Assembly (NCBI GenBank): GCA_961205875.1
Contig: OY540821.1
Location: forward strand, 310,001 to 374,000
DNA: 64,000 bases
DNA from: Sialis fuliginosa
Taxonomy: Eukaryota > Arthropoda > Insecta > Megaloptera > Sialidae
Direction: 5' to 3'
Under the pieces are notes generated by a model, which saw nothing but the letters and a program-made list of their open reading frames with translations, did no database searches and had not been told where the DNA came from. Of this stretch, positions 1 through 9,402 are shown piece after piece (within the stretch, counting starts at the first letter, position 1; each line of letters begins with the position of its first letter). The position numbers and the translations under genes are program-made.

Positions 1-323
1 GCCAACTCTCAAACCCTCAGTCGATCTTCACCCAAACGAAGAGAATCTGCGTACCAGTGTGATTCGTTTTTGTCCTGGTATTACTTGCTGATAACTAGCA
101 TATCGATTTTCAGGTTGGCTAATAACTGCACTAACTAGTCGTTTGCTAGTCTGCTCCTCGATGCAGAGGCCGTTCTGAACAAGATCCGTCCACTGTAACT
201 ATGGCTTACGCATGGTTACCCTTCTCGCGGACAATGGACTTCATAGCTGACTCTCACGGCGTTATAACTAAAGTATTATACGTAGTATATTTGCCGGATG
301 TCGCGTATCAAAAGTTTATTTAT
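1..323. other. Unassigned flank sharing blocks with 7.98-8.10 kb
   Basis: No convincing gene. Two short blocks, around 21-41 and 47-68, reappear almost unchanged at 7980-8000 and 8075-8096. In the second place they are separated by about 75 extra bases. Both places lie beside a copy of the W-x-G-Y/RGG gene described below, so this is probably flanking DNA of that duplicated unit rather than an independent feature. Confidence 0.35.
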
Positions 324-1066
324 CTATGAGGCGAATTCTTCTTCGCCACACCTGTAAATAACAATTATAATGATTGGATAAAAAAATACTGAAAATTTAA
401 TAATTATAATTACAAATATAGAGAAAATTAAGAAAAAACGAATATTTTTTATAAAAATATATGGTATTATGTTGGCCTCTTCCGCGTCCGCTCCCACCAC
501 CACGTCTGTCTCCTCGTTCGTGTTCTCATCCTGGTTCATTACTGAGTTCGCGGCCACGGTCACCACTGGCCATGCTATCTCTCGATCTGCCAACATCTTG
601 CAATGCTTTTATGCGCGCCATCGCATAATCATGGCCACGCCAAAAGTCATTACTTTCTTTTATGATTCTGCCATCTTCCTTGACCATTCTATAACACATT
701 TTAAAAAAAATATAAGTAATTAATAAATTAAAAACTAAAGGATACGTACTCAACGTCTGCCCACGTATATTTATATCTCCGTCACTCGAATTTCTGTTAG
801 TGTTAGAGGTATTTTCCAACTGTAGCGATGTATTGCTTATACTGGTGGGTAAGCCGGAGGTAAATGGTGTATTAGCCTGGGTTTGTCGTATTGCAGCTAT
901 TGCCGCATAGTAACCTCTCCAAAATTCGTTTGGTGTATTAAGAATTTGACCTGTACATTCTGTAAAAAAAACAGAATTTTAATATAATTCAAACAATTAA
1001 TAATTAAATACATACCGTGTGTCTGCTGGTAGGTCATCACTTCCTTCTTGTATATTCATTCTAAAT
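324..1066 (-). pseudogene. W-x-G-Y/RGG gene, copy 1 (degenerate)
   Basis: Not a family I recognise. The exon layout on the minus strand matches copy 3 (3168-3768). Exon 1 is about 1059-1016 (starts MNIQEGSDD), exon 2 about 959-746 (contains FWRGYYAAIAAIRQTQ), and exon 3 starts near 688 (contains FWRGHDYAMARIKA), each bounded by GT donors and AG acceptors. After the Arg-Gly stretch an AT-rich segment ends in TTTACAG and a short terminal reading frame (CGEEEFAS, stop near 324). Exon 2 has lost two bases near its start relative to copy 3, giving an early stop. The Arg-Gly tail has an Arg-to-stop change (EPG-stop-EHERG). I read this copy as a recent pseudogene. Function is unknown; an Arg-Gly tail usually suggests RNA binding, which is inference. 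Confidence 0.55.
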
Positions 1067-1317
1067 AAAAATTGTTAATTATAGTGATTGGCGATTCTAA
1101 GATGTTTTAGTCGATTGTATAATATTTCAAAACCTTTTGATTGTTATTTCCAAGACTCGATTGTCAGGTTATATACTATAACTAGATTTAATTTTAAATC
1201 AATTAGAACGAATGTTAGTTAATGAATAATCGCTCTGGCTCCTGCAAGCATTTAGACCACAGGCCCATTGTACTACCTCCGACGTTTTGCCTTACCCCCT
1301 CGACAATAACCCCCGTG

Positions 1318-2371
1318 GCATTTTAAGCTCAAGAGAGATACACCTGCATTCGGTTCTGACCATATATTACTAATGAAAGATAAATGATCCATTTCTCTTT
1401 TAGTAGCTTTTTAATTTTAGATACTACTTTTGGTTAAATATCATTGGTCATATTTGAGGTAAAAAATTGACGACCCCTTAAATGATATCGAGGTACAACT
1501 GCATGCATTAATCGTCGAAAATCTACCCCTTCTAACAAACAACAGACAAAAACTATGGTTATGACTTATCAAATACAAATCACCTAACCATAAAAACTGA
1601 AAGAGTTTAGACTTACACGTGTTTCAATAGCATTTATATTGTTTGGGTTGTAGGTATTAAAACATAATACGCTGGTTCTTTTTCTTTTTATTTCACACTT
1701 CTATGATTAGTACAATTACTTCTTTTCGGTTATACTGATTCTGCACGCACAACAGTTCGAATCGTAATGCCATAGATAAGGGAATCCGTACTCCCACACA
1801 AATCTAGTGCGCAGTACCAACTTAACAGATCCACTCTGCCTTATCGACCATTGGAAGACTGTTATCGACTATTGCCGCTAGATGGCTGGCTTTTAACTTG
1901 ATATAAAATTCTCATGATGATAGCATTGCTATTGAAACACGTGTAAGTCTAAACTCTTATAATTTTTATGGTTAGGGGATTTGTATTTGATCTACCCCTT
2001 CAACAAAGTTAAACGGTAAATTTTGCAACGCAATCATTTCAGTTACAAGTTTATCTATTTCTTTACTTTTTGGGTAAGATGTTTCCCATGCATTTCTATT
2101 TAAAACATATTCTTGTATGTCACCTGTTTCTTAGCTTGTTGCTTAGGGGTTAAAATTTGTTTGTTTTTCTCCAATTAATTTTGCTGTTTGGTCTCTTCAT
2201 TAGGCTTGATGAACTCTTCGTACTCAACATGAATGGACCGAAGATGATTCTTTAAAAAAGTTGTACCTCGTCCCTTACGTGATAATTCTTTTTCACACAA
2301 TTTACATTTCACTAGTTCACTTTTTATATCTATAAAATATGTCCAAATACAACTTGTCTTAGATTTCATAG
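1318..2371 (-). pseudogene. hAT-type transposase N-terminal remnant with BED zinc finger
   Basis: The frame starting at 2369 encodes a BED-type zinc finger: WTYF, then CKLC, then HLRSIH, with a basic stretch (SRKGRG) between the Cys and His pairs. This is the usual DNA-binding N-terminus of hAT transposases. It then stops. The next recognisable hAT segments follow in other frames: KEIDKLVTEMIALQN near 2075-2010, then after an insertion VDFRRLMHAVVPRYHLRG near 1522-1470, and an LSFISNIWSEPNAG segment near 1390-1340. The DDE core and C-terminal dimerisation region are absent. Frame changes, stops and a 420-bp foldback insertion show it is dead. The family call rests on the order of these segments. 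Confidence 0.6.
1570..1989. mobile_element. Foldback element with about 63-bp inverted arms, inserted in the hAT remnant
   Basis: The arms at about 1570-1636 and 1924-1989 are inverted copies (CAAATACAAATC..., with TTTAGACTTACACGTGTTTC inside). The block ATCTACCCCTTC lies immediately right of the right arm (1990-2001) and again about 50 bases left of the left arm (1521-1532), so the duplicated target does not abut the left arm. Hence either the true left end is near 1533 or there was a complex insertion. The centre has no coding sequence. Confidence 0.5.
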
Positions 2372-2579
2372 TTTTAATAAAAGAGAAGACGTGTCACGTT
2401 CGAACTCAGAGAAATTAAAACTCACACAATATTCGTTACAATAGATCATTTTTAAATGTTTTTTGCAATAATCACTTTTTTGAAAATCAATATTATACAA
2501 AATTTTGAAAAAATGTTGAGCAGATTTCTATTTTTATATCAAATAAAGCTCCATATAAATATATTATTTTATTTTATTA

Positions 2580-2995
2580 ATTTTATTACAGCCACACCTG
2601 TAAATATCAATTATAATGAATGGATAAAAAAAACACTCAGTTGGAAATTTAATAACTATAATGATAAATATAGAGAAAATTAAGAAAAAACGAATATTTT
2701 TTACAAAAATAACTTCTTGACTTAATATATAGTAATATGTTGGCCGCGTCCGCTCCCACCACCACGTCCTCGTCTGTGTCCTCTTCCGTGCCATCATCCG
2801 TGTCCTCGTCCTGGTTCATTAGTGAGTTCGCGGCCACGGTGACCACTGGCCATGTTGTCTCTCGATCTGCCAACATCTTGCAATGCTTTTATGCGCGCCA
2901 TCGCATAATCATGGCCACGCCAAAAGTTATTACTTTCTTTTATGATTCTGCCATCTTCCGTGACCATTCTCTAACACATTTTTTTTAAATAAAAG
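2580..2995 (-). pseudogene. W-x-G-Y/RGG gene, copy 2 (exon 3 and tail only)
   Basis: Near-duplicate of exon 3 and the downstream tail of copy 1. It has an AG acceptor near 2972, then a NNFWRGHDYAMARIKA motif, an Arg-Gly-rich stretch interrupted by a stop (GHG-stop-WHGRG), then the same AT-rich segment as copy 1 ending in TTACAG near 2590. Exons 1 and 2 are missing; the upstream side is replaced by the Penelope-related piece at 3007-3178. Confidence 0.5.
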
Positions 2996-3006
2996 TAATT
3001 AATAAC

Positions 3007-3178
3007 TGTTGTCTTAAGGCTTTCACGGGCGGTGTTATTAGTTAAAATATTTAAAATTTCCGGGTTGTTACGCTGTAGTCGAAGAGTCGTTTCACTGACA
3101 CTAAACGTTTCGCCGCTTTTTACTGGCAGCATCTTCAGTAGTATTCTGTGGATCTGTCGTGGCTACTAGTATATATAT
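3007..3178 (-). mobile_element. Penelope-like element terminal scrap with hammerhead-like motif
   Basis: Read on the minus strand, 3138-3106 gives CTGAAGA, a stem GCTGC/GCGGC around an A-rich loop, then GAAACG. This is the CTGANGA...GAAACG signature common at the ends of Penelope-like elements and related to the hammerhead ribozyme core. One unpaired base sits between CTGAAGA and the stem, so catalysis is doubtful. The segment separates copies 2 and 3 of the W-x-G-Y gene and has probably replaced the tail of copy 3. Confidence 0.45.
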
Positions 3179-3768
3179 AGTAATATGTTGGCCACGTCCG
3201 CTCCCACCACCACGTCCACGTCCGTGTTCTCGTCCTCGTTCATTACTGAGCTCGCGGCCACGGTCACCACTGGCCATGTTGTCTCTCGATCTGCTAACAT
3301 CTTGCGATGCTTTTATGCGCGCTATCGCGTAATCATAGCCGCGCCAAAAGTTATTACGTTCTTTTATGATTCTGCCATCTTTCTTGACCATTCTGTAACA
3401 CATTTTTTTTAATATAAGTAATTAATAAATTAAAAACTAAAAGGATACGTACTCAACGTCTGCCCACGTATTCTTATATCTCCGTCGCTCGAATTACTGT
3501 TAGTGTTGGAGGTATTTTCCAACTGTAGCGATGTATTGCTTGTATCTGTACTAGTGGGCACACTGGAGGTAGATGGTGTATTAGCCTGGGTTTGTCGTAT
3601 TGCAGCTATTGTCGCATAATAACCTCTCCAAGATTCGTTTGGTGTATTAAGAATTGGACCTGTAGACATTCTGTAAAAAACAGAATTTTAATATAATTCA
3701 AACAATTAATAATTAAATACATACCGTGTGTCTGCCGGTCGGTCTTCACTTCCTTTTTGTATATTCAT
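3168..3768 (-). CDS. W-x-G-Y/RGG protein, copy 3 (best preserved; 3' end replaced)
   Basis: Unrecognised gene with three predicted exons in compatible phase. Exon 1 is 3768-3725 (MNIQKGSEDRPADTR). Exon 2 is 3670-3449: the start MSTGPILNTPNE, then SWRGYYATIAAIRQTQ, then a Ser/Thr/Asn-rich linker. Exon 3 begins at 3392 (MVKKDGRIIK, then NNFWRGYDYAIARIKASQ) and ends in an Arg-Gly tail (GREHGRGRGGGSGRGQH). Splice sites: donor CG|GTATGT after exon 1, TTTTACAG before exon 2, donor AC|GTATCC (an alternative GA|GTACGT would break frame), and GTTACAG before exon 3. The protein therefore carries two W-x-G-Y/D modules, one per exon, and a possible RNA-binding tail. The C-terminal exon seen beside copy 1 is missing. 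Start chosen by exon phase. Confidence 0.55.
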
Positions 3769-3789
3769 TCTAAATTAAAATTGTTAATT

Positions 3790-4490
3790 ATAGTGATTAG
3801 CGATTCCAAAATGTTTTAGTCGATTGTATAATATTTCAAAACCTATTGATTGTTATTACCAAATTTAAATCAATTAAAATGAATGTTAATTAATGAATAT
3901 TGGCTTCAATAAATAAACTTGTAAAGTCCTATGTACTAAATACTTAATATTCTTTGACATGGTATATTAATTTAACTAGCAAATTATATTACATACAAGA
4001 TTTATTGACTAGAGCTATAATCTATCAAAAGGTAAATTTGTGCGTGCGCTCGATTGAATCGGCCAAACAAAATCGAGATTGATATTTTAAACAATGGAAA
4101 TAGTTTCAATTGTAAGAACATCTCACAATTATATATCGCTACAATTGTTTTTTACAATCGAACATTTCGATTGTAAAAACGAAAGGCAAGATAATTGTTA
4201 ACTCATTTTTATCGATTTGTTTGAAAAACAAATTACTTTGAATACATAATTTATTCAATATCATAACTATAAATAAATTGTTATCTAAAAATAAACAGTA
4301 AAATTCGTAAAGCTCAATACAAGTATAAAATAATATAGAACACAATAAAGCACTTTCTTATTTTTTATAATTATGTAATTCTACTTACTCGTTTATTACT
4401 ACAGCTGTCGTATTTTGGTTTCTGAAAATTAAAAATATATGTTAATCAATTTAATAATAAAAATATTATTGAATTTTTTAGTACTTTTTG
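3790..4490. other. AT-rich stretch, nothing recognised
   Basis: No reading frame with family resemblance, no terminal repeats. A short imperfect inverted pair, ACAATTGTAAGAACATC and its surroundings near 4108-4170, is the only structure I could see. Confidence 0.3.
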
Positions 4491-4493
4491 TCG

Positions 4494-5930
4494 ACAAGAT
4501 CCAAATACCAAATGACAAAATCGACAAAGATAGCCTCTGCCTTTTCCTCTTCTTTTGCCTCTATATTTTTTCTATCTATGTAAATATCCCCCTCTTTGGC
4601 TGATAGTTGTAACCGGTACAAGTTTACCGGTACCGATGGCAACAATCGGTTCGGATTGGAGGAGTGTAGTCCCCGCACAATATGCATATTCATAACTTTG
4701 AATAAAATAATAATTCGACAGTTAAACTGTACTCATCACGAACTGGGTACGATGTTTTCTTCTTATCATCATACCCTATCCAATTTGTGTATCGCCTTGA
4801 TACACCGACGTAATACCCTATATCTTCTGCTAATCTGCGGGTGGCTGGTGGGCCATGGTATTCCACTACTCCCAAAATATTATATGCTTCTTTGGTTTTT
4901 GGACAGATAAAATTTTTTTGGATAGATTCCAATTTTACTGGATTGTCCATGCCAACTCCAATGACCACTATGTCCCCTACAATTATAATAAAAGTTTAAA
5001 ACAGTGTTTCATAAAGTTAAAATGATATTTAGACTAAAAACGCAGCTGATTTAAATTCAAATTATGGTTGCATGCATAAAGTCGGCACTAAATCTCTTCA
5101 AAATTCTTGCAAACATGTCTTGTCATTTATAGGTTTTACAAGTTATTTAACATAAATCTAATAAAATCAATGAACACAACTTTATATACTTTGAATGAAT
5201 AAAGGAATTAACAAAAACAGTTGAAATTCAACCTTACTAATTTCTAAGAGAATGAATGAAACTCTCATAATATTTTTAACGTATTTTTCAAGTTCTATCA
5301 GTTAGCATTAAAGACATTACAGTCCAGATGAACTACCTAATTGTAAAATTACCAATTCTCTGGATCTCGTTGATTTCTGTCTGTTCCACTGCAATGATCG
5401 ACAAGGCATTCGGCTCCTGGAAGAATAAGATGATTTACCAAGACTTTATCAAGAGGCTTTCCTATTTCTCTCTCCGTGATTGTGATTGATGGCAGGTATT
5501 TTATTCGCGGAGAGAATCCAGCTTGACATGTTGATTTTTCCTCGAAGCTTACGCAATTTTTAAAGAGAAAATTAGCAAGCGAAACTACATTACAGGCGCC
5601 TTTAATAGACTGAATCAATTTTCTTTCCAATAGTCCAAATAAAGTTTAATCCTCTGTTGATATGTTCTTAGTTGGATTTTCCCCTCTGCTACGCCAAGCA
5701 CCATTTGGAATAAATGAGTAGTCGTTTTGTTGGTTTTTAAGAACTCCAAGATTTTCATGTTATCCGTAACAGCTGCCAGCAGAATTTAGAAAATACTATC
5801 CATAGGGCATGCATTCGTAATCGAGAATTTTGTTGATCCGATCGTCACGAATCCCAAATTGGAATTGCTTCCATTTTTCAAAATTGGCAATTTCCGTTTT
5901 TGTTCAGAAAGAATGATATCATTCATGTCT
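4494..5930 (-). pseudogene. Possible ubiquitin-specific-protease-like (C19) gene remnant
   Basis: Three consecutive minus-strand segments look like a very diverged USP domain. Around 5900-5640 a stretch resembles the region after the Cys box (ILLAAVTDNMKILEFLK, in a broken frame). At 5630-5352 a segment has scattered Cys (CLVDHCSG). At 4983-4693, after a TTGTAG acceptor, it reads NILGVVEYHG, then GYYVGVSRR, NWIGYDDKK. The last part is like the USP His box (G-H-Y-x-x-x-x-R, then W-x-x-x-D-D), but the His position is Tyr. Broken frames and the missing His suggest a dead or non-catalytic copy. The assignment is tentative. Confidence 0.3.
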
Positions 5931-6074
5931 TGGTTCATCTTGGTAAGGTAATAAGATTTTGTTTTCTTCGTCGTTTTTCCTAGACCCCGCCAGTTCTCAA
6001 TTTCGTTCTCAAAGGTATGTTGTCCAAAAGTCCATTGAGGTTATACGTTAAAAAATTTAAATATCTTTCGGCTG

Positions 6075-6451
6075 TTAAATTTTCTTCAAAGAAAAAGGCC
6101 CTATCATTTTTGTTCCAAGTAATCCTACCCAAAAATTTATACTAAATCGTTGTTGAAAATTACTTTCACGAATAATTTTTGGATTTTCAGTATCCCAATG
6201 GAAATGTACAATAATGTACATGTCTGTTGAAAACCCGTTATTTGTAAATTTAGCTTCATCAGACCATAGAATTTTTGATGTGAATTGGTGGTCAATTCTA
6301 TATTTGCTTAATTTTTGCAAAAAAAAATTTCTGGCGGTTGTCTTCTCTCTGGATATTGTTTGAGATATTGTCTAGCGGTATCCCATGAATTTTTTTGGCA
6401 TTTTCCATACAATAACAACATATCAACCTTTTCATCGTTAGAATATTCCAT
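6075..6451 (-). pseudogene. Internally deleted IS630/Tc1-type DDE transposase
   Basis: The reading frame starts at 6451 with an N-terminus typical of insect IS630-like transposases (MEYSNDEKVDMLLLYG, then YPERRQPP). It then jumps, in another frame, to a catalytic-core segment (SKILWSDEAKFTNNGF..., then FWVGLLGTKMIGPF) ending near 6075. The WSDEAKF Asp is the usual first catalytic residue. The helix-turn-helix region between is missing, as are the second Asp and final acid. This is a deletion derivative. Confidence 0.55.
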
Positions 6452-6454
6452 TTT

Positions 6455-7130
6455 TTAAATATAATAAAATATTATCAACAAATACTTATCATAAATATGT
6501 ATTAAGTCACTTTTTAGTATTCTTACGAACAGGCAAAATAACAATTTCTCAGTTGTTTTAAAAATCTCATTGTTGACAGCCATAGCCATCTTTGGTCGGT
6601 ATTGTGTATTAAATAAATGGTATACGCCACAACAGTCTACATTAAATCGAACACAGAGACAATTTCGCTTGAACATGGTTCATTCCCACTACACGAATAA
6701 AAGAATTGCAAATATTCCATCGCGGTTATTCCTTCGAAAAAATTTGGCGTCAATGTTCCATTTATTACACACCAACCATATTTATTTACATTTATAAATG
6801 TTATATCGAGTTTATGTGCATTTTTCCCATTGATGGATCTGTCACAAAGATCTATTTAAATGCTGCTCAAGCTCCGGTTTAGACGGAGGAAGTTTCTCAA
6901 TACTTTTGTTTATTTCGACAGCTAAATGATATCGTAAAGATTTTATACAATGTCTGTTAACCTTAGATTTTTCTTTCGGATTGTATAAAGATGCTACTAA
7001 TTTTGAAATAACTTCCATAGCTTTGTCTTATGGTAAATTTGATATTTGAAAATTATTGTTCAATAAATCATCGTCCAACTTTGTAAAAAACTTGAAACGC
7101 AGTTTTTTTCCTGTTCCAAAGAAAGCTGAA
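6455..7130. other. No gene recognised
   Basis: Only short frames. A plus-strand frame near 6620-6790 (TQRQFRLNMVHSHYTNKRIA) faintly resembles the helix-turn-helix of insect DDE transposases, but I would not call it. Confidence 0.25.
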
Positions 7131-7132
7131 AT

Positions 7133-7252
7133 GTTTTGAGGTTAGTATAATCAGAATCTGTCATTATCTCGGACACGAAATGGAAGTATTGTAATACCAT
7201 CAAAAAATCGTGTCCGAGATAACGACAGATTCTGATTGTACTAACCTCAAAA
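7133..7252. repeat. Foldback hairpin, 45-bp arms
   Basis: Arms at 7133-7177 and 7208-7252 are near-perfect inverse copies (TTTTGAGGTTAGTA..., ...TATCTCGGACACGA). The 30-bp spacer holds its own small palindrome TGG-AAGTATTGTAATA-CCA. No coding content. It could be a MITE core or a hairpin-RNA source. Confidence 0.65.
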
Positions 7253-7300
7253 CGTAAAGAAAAACTGTTTTCCTCATAGCGGCTGTGCCTGTTTCTCTCT

Positions 7301-7318
7301 GTGTGTGTGTGTGTGTGT
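7301..7318. repeat. (GT)9 microsatellite
   Basis: Nine GT units directly right of the foldback hairpin. Confidence 0.9.
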
Positions 7319-7572
7319 CTGTTCACGATAACTATTGTAAAAAAGCACCGATTTGAATTCTTTTTGGGGAAGATGTTTGTCTCAGTGAGTACTCCAAACT
7401 AATTGATTTAAGTGCTAATCGGAAAAGTGGAAATATTCGAAATTTGGCAATTTGTCTTCAACTTCTGTTTCCATGGTGAAACGGATGCTGAAAGAGGAGA
7501 GGGTGTCCCGTCTATGGGGCCAGACGATGAAAGACTCGTCAACATATCTGTACCAACATGTCGGTTTGAGTG

Positions 7573-7627
7573 GAGTATGCTCGAGGGTTTATGGAGGCAT
7601 TTGAAACTGAAACCCTCGGGCATACTC
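7573..7627. repeat. Short hairpin, 18-bp arms
   Basis: GAGTATGCTCGAGGGTTT at 7573-7590 pairs with AAACCCTCGGGCATACTC at 7610-7627 across a 19-base loop, with one G-U pair if read as RNA. The surrounding 200 bases are GC-richer than the neighbourhood. This could be a structured RNA or chance; no promoter or family was recognised. Confidence 0.45.
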
Positions 7628-7684
7628 TACCACTACTGACCGCTGCTCGAACCAGTATACCGGCTGTTTAGCTTTGTTGTGAAG

Positions 7685-8345
7685 ATATCTATTGTGTTCT
7701 CGTCCTCGTTCATTACTGTGCTACGGTCATCACTGGCCATGCTGTCTCTCGGTCTGCCAACATCTTGCAATGCTTTTATGCGCGCCATCGCGTAGTCATA
7801 GCCGCGCTAAAAGTCATTACTTTCTTTTCTTTCTTTTGTAAAAAACAGAATTTAAATATAATTGAAACAATTAATAATGAAATACATACCGTGTCTCTGC
7901 CGGGTGGTCTTCAGATCTTTCTTGTGAAGACATCTAGGTGTTCGTTTAGTGTGATGTACCAACTCACAACGGTTGCTTCGTCGATCTTCACTCAAACGAA
8001 TCCTCTTCCCGCAGCGTGTCTTCTAACTAGTACCGCTCCTAAGTTCGGGATCCAGATTGCCGCCATATCAAGAGCATCTGCGTACCAGTGTGATTCGCAC
8101 GTCCTCGTCTGTATCCTCTTCCGTGTTCTCGTTCTGGTTCATTACTGTGCTCGCGGCCACGGTGACCACTGGCCATGCTGTCTCTCGATCTACCAACATC
8201 TTGCGATGCTTTTATGCGCGCCATCGCATAATCATAGCCGCGCCAAAAGTAATTACTTTCTTTTATTATTCTGCTATCTTTCTTGACCATTTTATTACAC
8301 ATTTAAAAAAAAAGTAATTAGTAACTAATAAATTAAAAATTAAAG
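7685..8345 (-). pseudogene. W-x-G-Y/RGG gene, copies 4 and 5 (exon 3 fragments)
   Basis: Two truncated exon-3 copies lie in the same direction as copies 1-3. One is at 7685-7830, followed by sequence like the exon 1-2 intron (7840-7905). The other is at 8100-8305, with KESNYFWRGYDYAMARIKASQDVGRSRD followed by a broken Arg-Gly tail. Between them, 7925-8100 carries the two blocks shared with 1-70. No copy has a full exon set. They extend the tandem cluster to five exon-3 copies in 8 kb. Confidence 0.5.
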
Positions 8346-8734
8346 GATCTGCTTTGCCATCGCCACTTATACTGAAACAGAAAAAAAAATTATTTAACGA
8401 TACCCTCACAATTACATTAAATTGTTTTAATCAATGATAATAACAATATTTTCTGATGTAGGATGTTCATACATGACAGCAGTGTTTTAAAACAACAATC
8501 AATTATTTACAACAATTCGGTTGTTATATTATTATCTCTGGTTGATGAACGTTGAAGTTCTTTTCAATTGTTTCAATGGTAATGTTGAGGATTTTTAAAC
8601 AATTAGCTCAATTACTATAACGGATGACTAGAATAAACTATTTTTCTTTTACTAAAAGTGCTCTAGTTTCATAAATTTTTTTTAGAAAGTAGAAACAATG
8701 AACTTTCTAATGATGTATTTGAGATTTGGATAGT
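8346..8734. other. No feature recognised
   Basis: AT-rich, no reading frame or repeat that I can assign. Confidence 0.3.
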
Positions 8735-8845
8735 TTATAGTGTCATATCGGTACCTCTCACGAAAGTTTGAAATTGCATGCTATTGTATGGCATGTTATC
8801 AGATACTATGACTTGAGGCACTCCCCATCGTGAAAAAATATTCGT
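8735..8845 (-). mobile_element. Gypsy-type integrase scrap (fossil)
   Basis: About 35 codons match the integrase core of gypsy-type LTR elements (IFSRWGVPQVIVSDN). Nothing else of the element is adjacent; it is an old broken fragment. Confidence 0.5.
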
Positions 8846-8849
8846 ACAG

Positions 8850-9000
8850 GATTTCAGCGCTCGCTCGCTGCGGCAGGTTAAGCCATTTTTTCGCCATGGC
8901 CTTCATCCTCCTGTCTACCTCGACGAATGGATTTTTGGCCACCCATGAGCCGCGGAGCACAAAGTCCAGGCACGGGAAGACGAATTCTATTTTCTGTTGA
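8850..9000 (-). pseudogene. LINE reverse-transcriptase C-terminal scrap
   Basis: A minus-strand segment reads VDRRMKAMAKKWLNLPQRAS, which resembles the post-RT region of R2/NeSL-type LINEs (R-x-x-x-K-x-W-L-x-L-P). It is GC-rich compared with its surroundings. No other part of the element is visible. Confidence 0.35.
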
Positions 9001-9069
9001 ACTAATTTCAGAGAAAATCTTTGAAAAATTATTTCTCACCTGTAATGTAAAATAAAGTAAATACTGATA

Positions 9070-9402
9070 TCAATGGATGACAAATTTATTATATATTTGC
9101 GATAATAGGTTACCTCTTGGTTTGATTCTATAGTTTTTTTCTATTTTCTTCATAAGGTCTGTTATTTTTAGCTCAGTAGCATCAAATACTAGTTCTGTAT
9201 TTTCATCAGTGTGAGTGTTAAAATTTTTATTTAAATCCGCTTCTAAGATACTTTCGTTATTGTCAAAACGAGTTCTGAAATCTTCTTGTGTATCATTCAC
9301 GATTGTACAGTCAGAAGTTTCCTTGGAAGTTTCATTAACTACTAAAAAGTCTGCGAAAAGGTAAGTACGGAGAATAGGGGTACAAGCTGTCACAAATGTC
9401 AA
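9070..9402 (-). other. Unidentified 110-codon reading frame
   Basis: An acidic, Asn-rich frame ends LMKKIEKNYRIKPRGNLLSQIYNKF. I do not recognise it. No splice sites, promoter or neighbours suggest a role. It may be a fragment of a transposon-borne gene or chance. Confidence 0.2.

Noticed and set aside
324-596. Membrane-protein reading frame with Ile/Phe-rich segment downstream of the RGG tail
   Set aside because: The hydrophobic stretch is AT-rich DNA that ends in TTTACAG, so it is better read as an intron. Not excluded entirely.
2737-2988. Plus-strand Ser/Thr-rich frames (ASAPTTTSSSVSS...) repeated at 469, 2737, 3185 and 8057
   Set aside because: They mirror the Arg-Gly tail on the minus strand, where splice sites and motif conservation make more sense.
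7500-7660. tRNA or snRNA gene at the GC-rich hairpin region
   Set aside because: No A/B box pair or cloverleaf; only one 18-bp hairpin.
7765-8286. A 173-codon plus-strand frame across 7765-8286
   Set aside because: It is the reverse strand of W-x-G-Y exon 3 copies and the DNA between them; composition and breaks match no protein.
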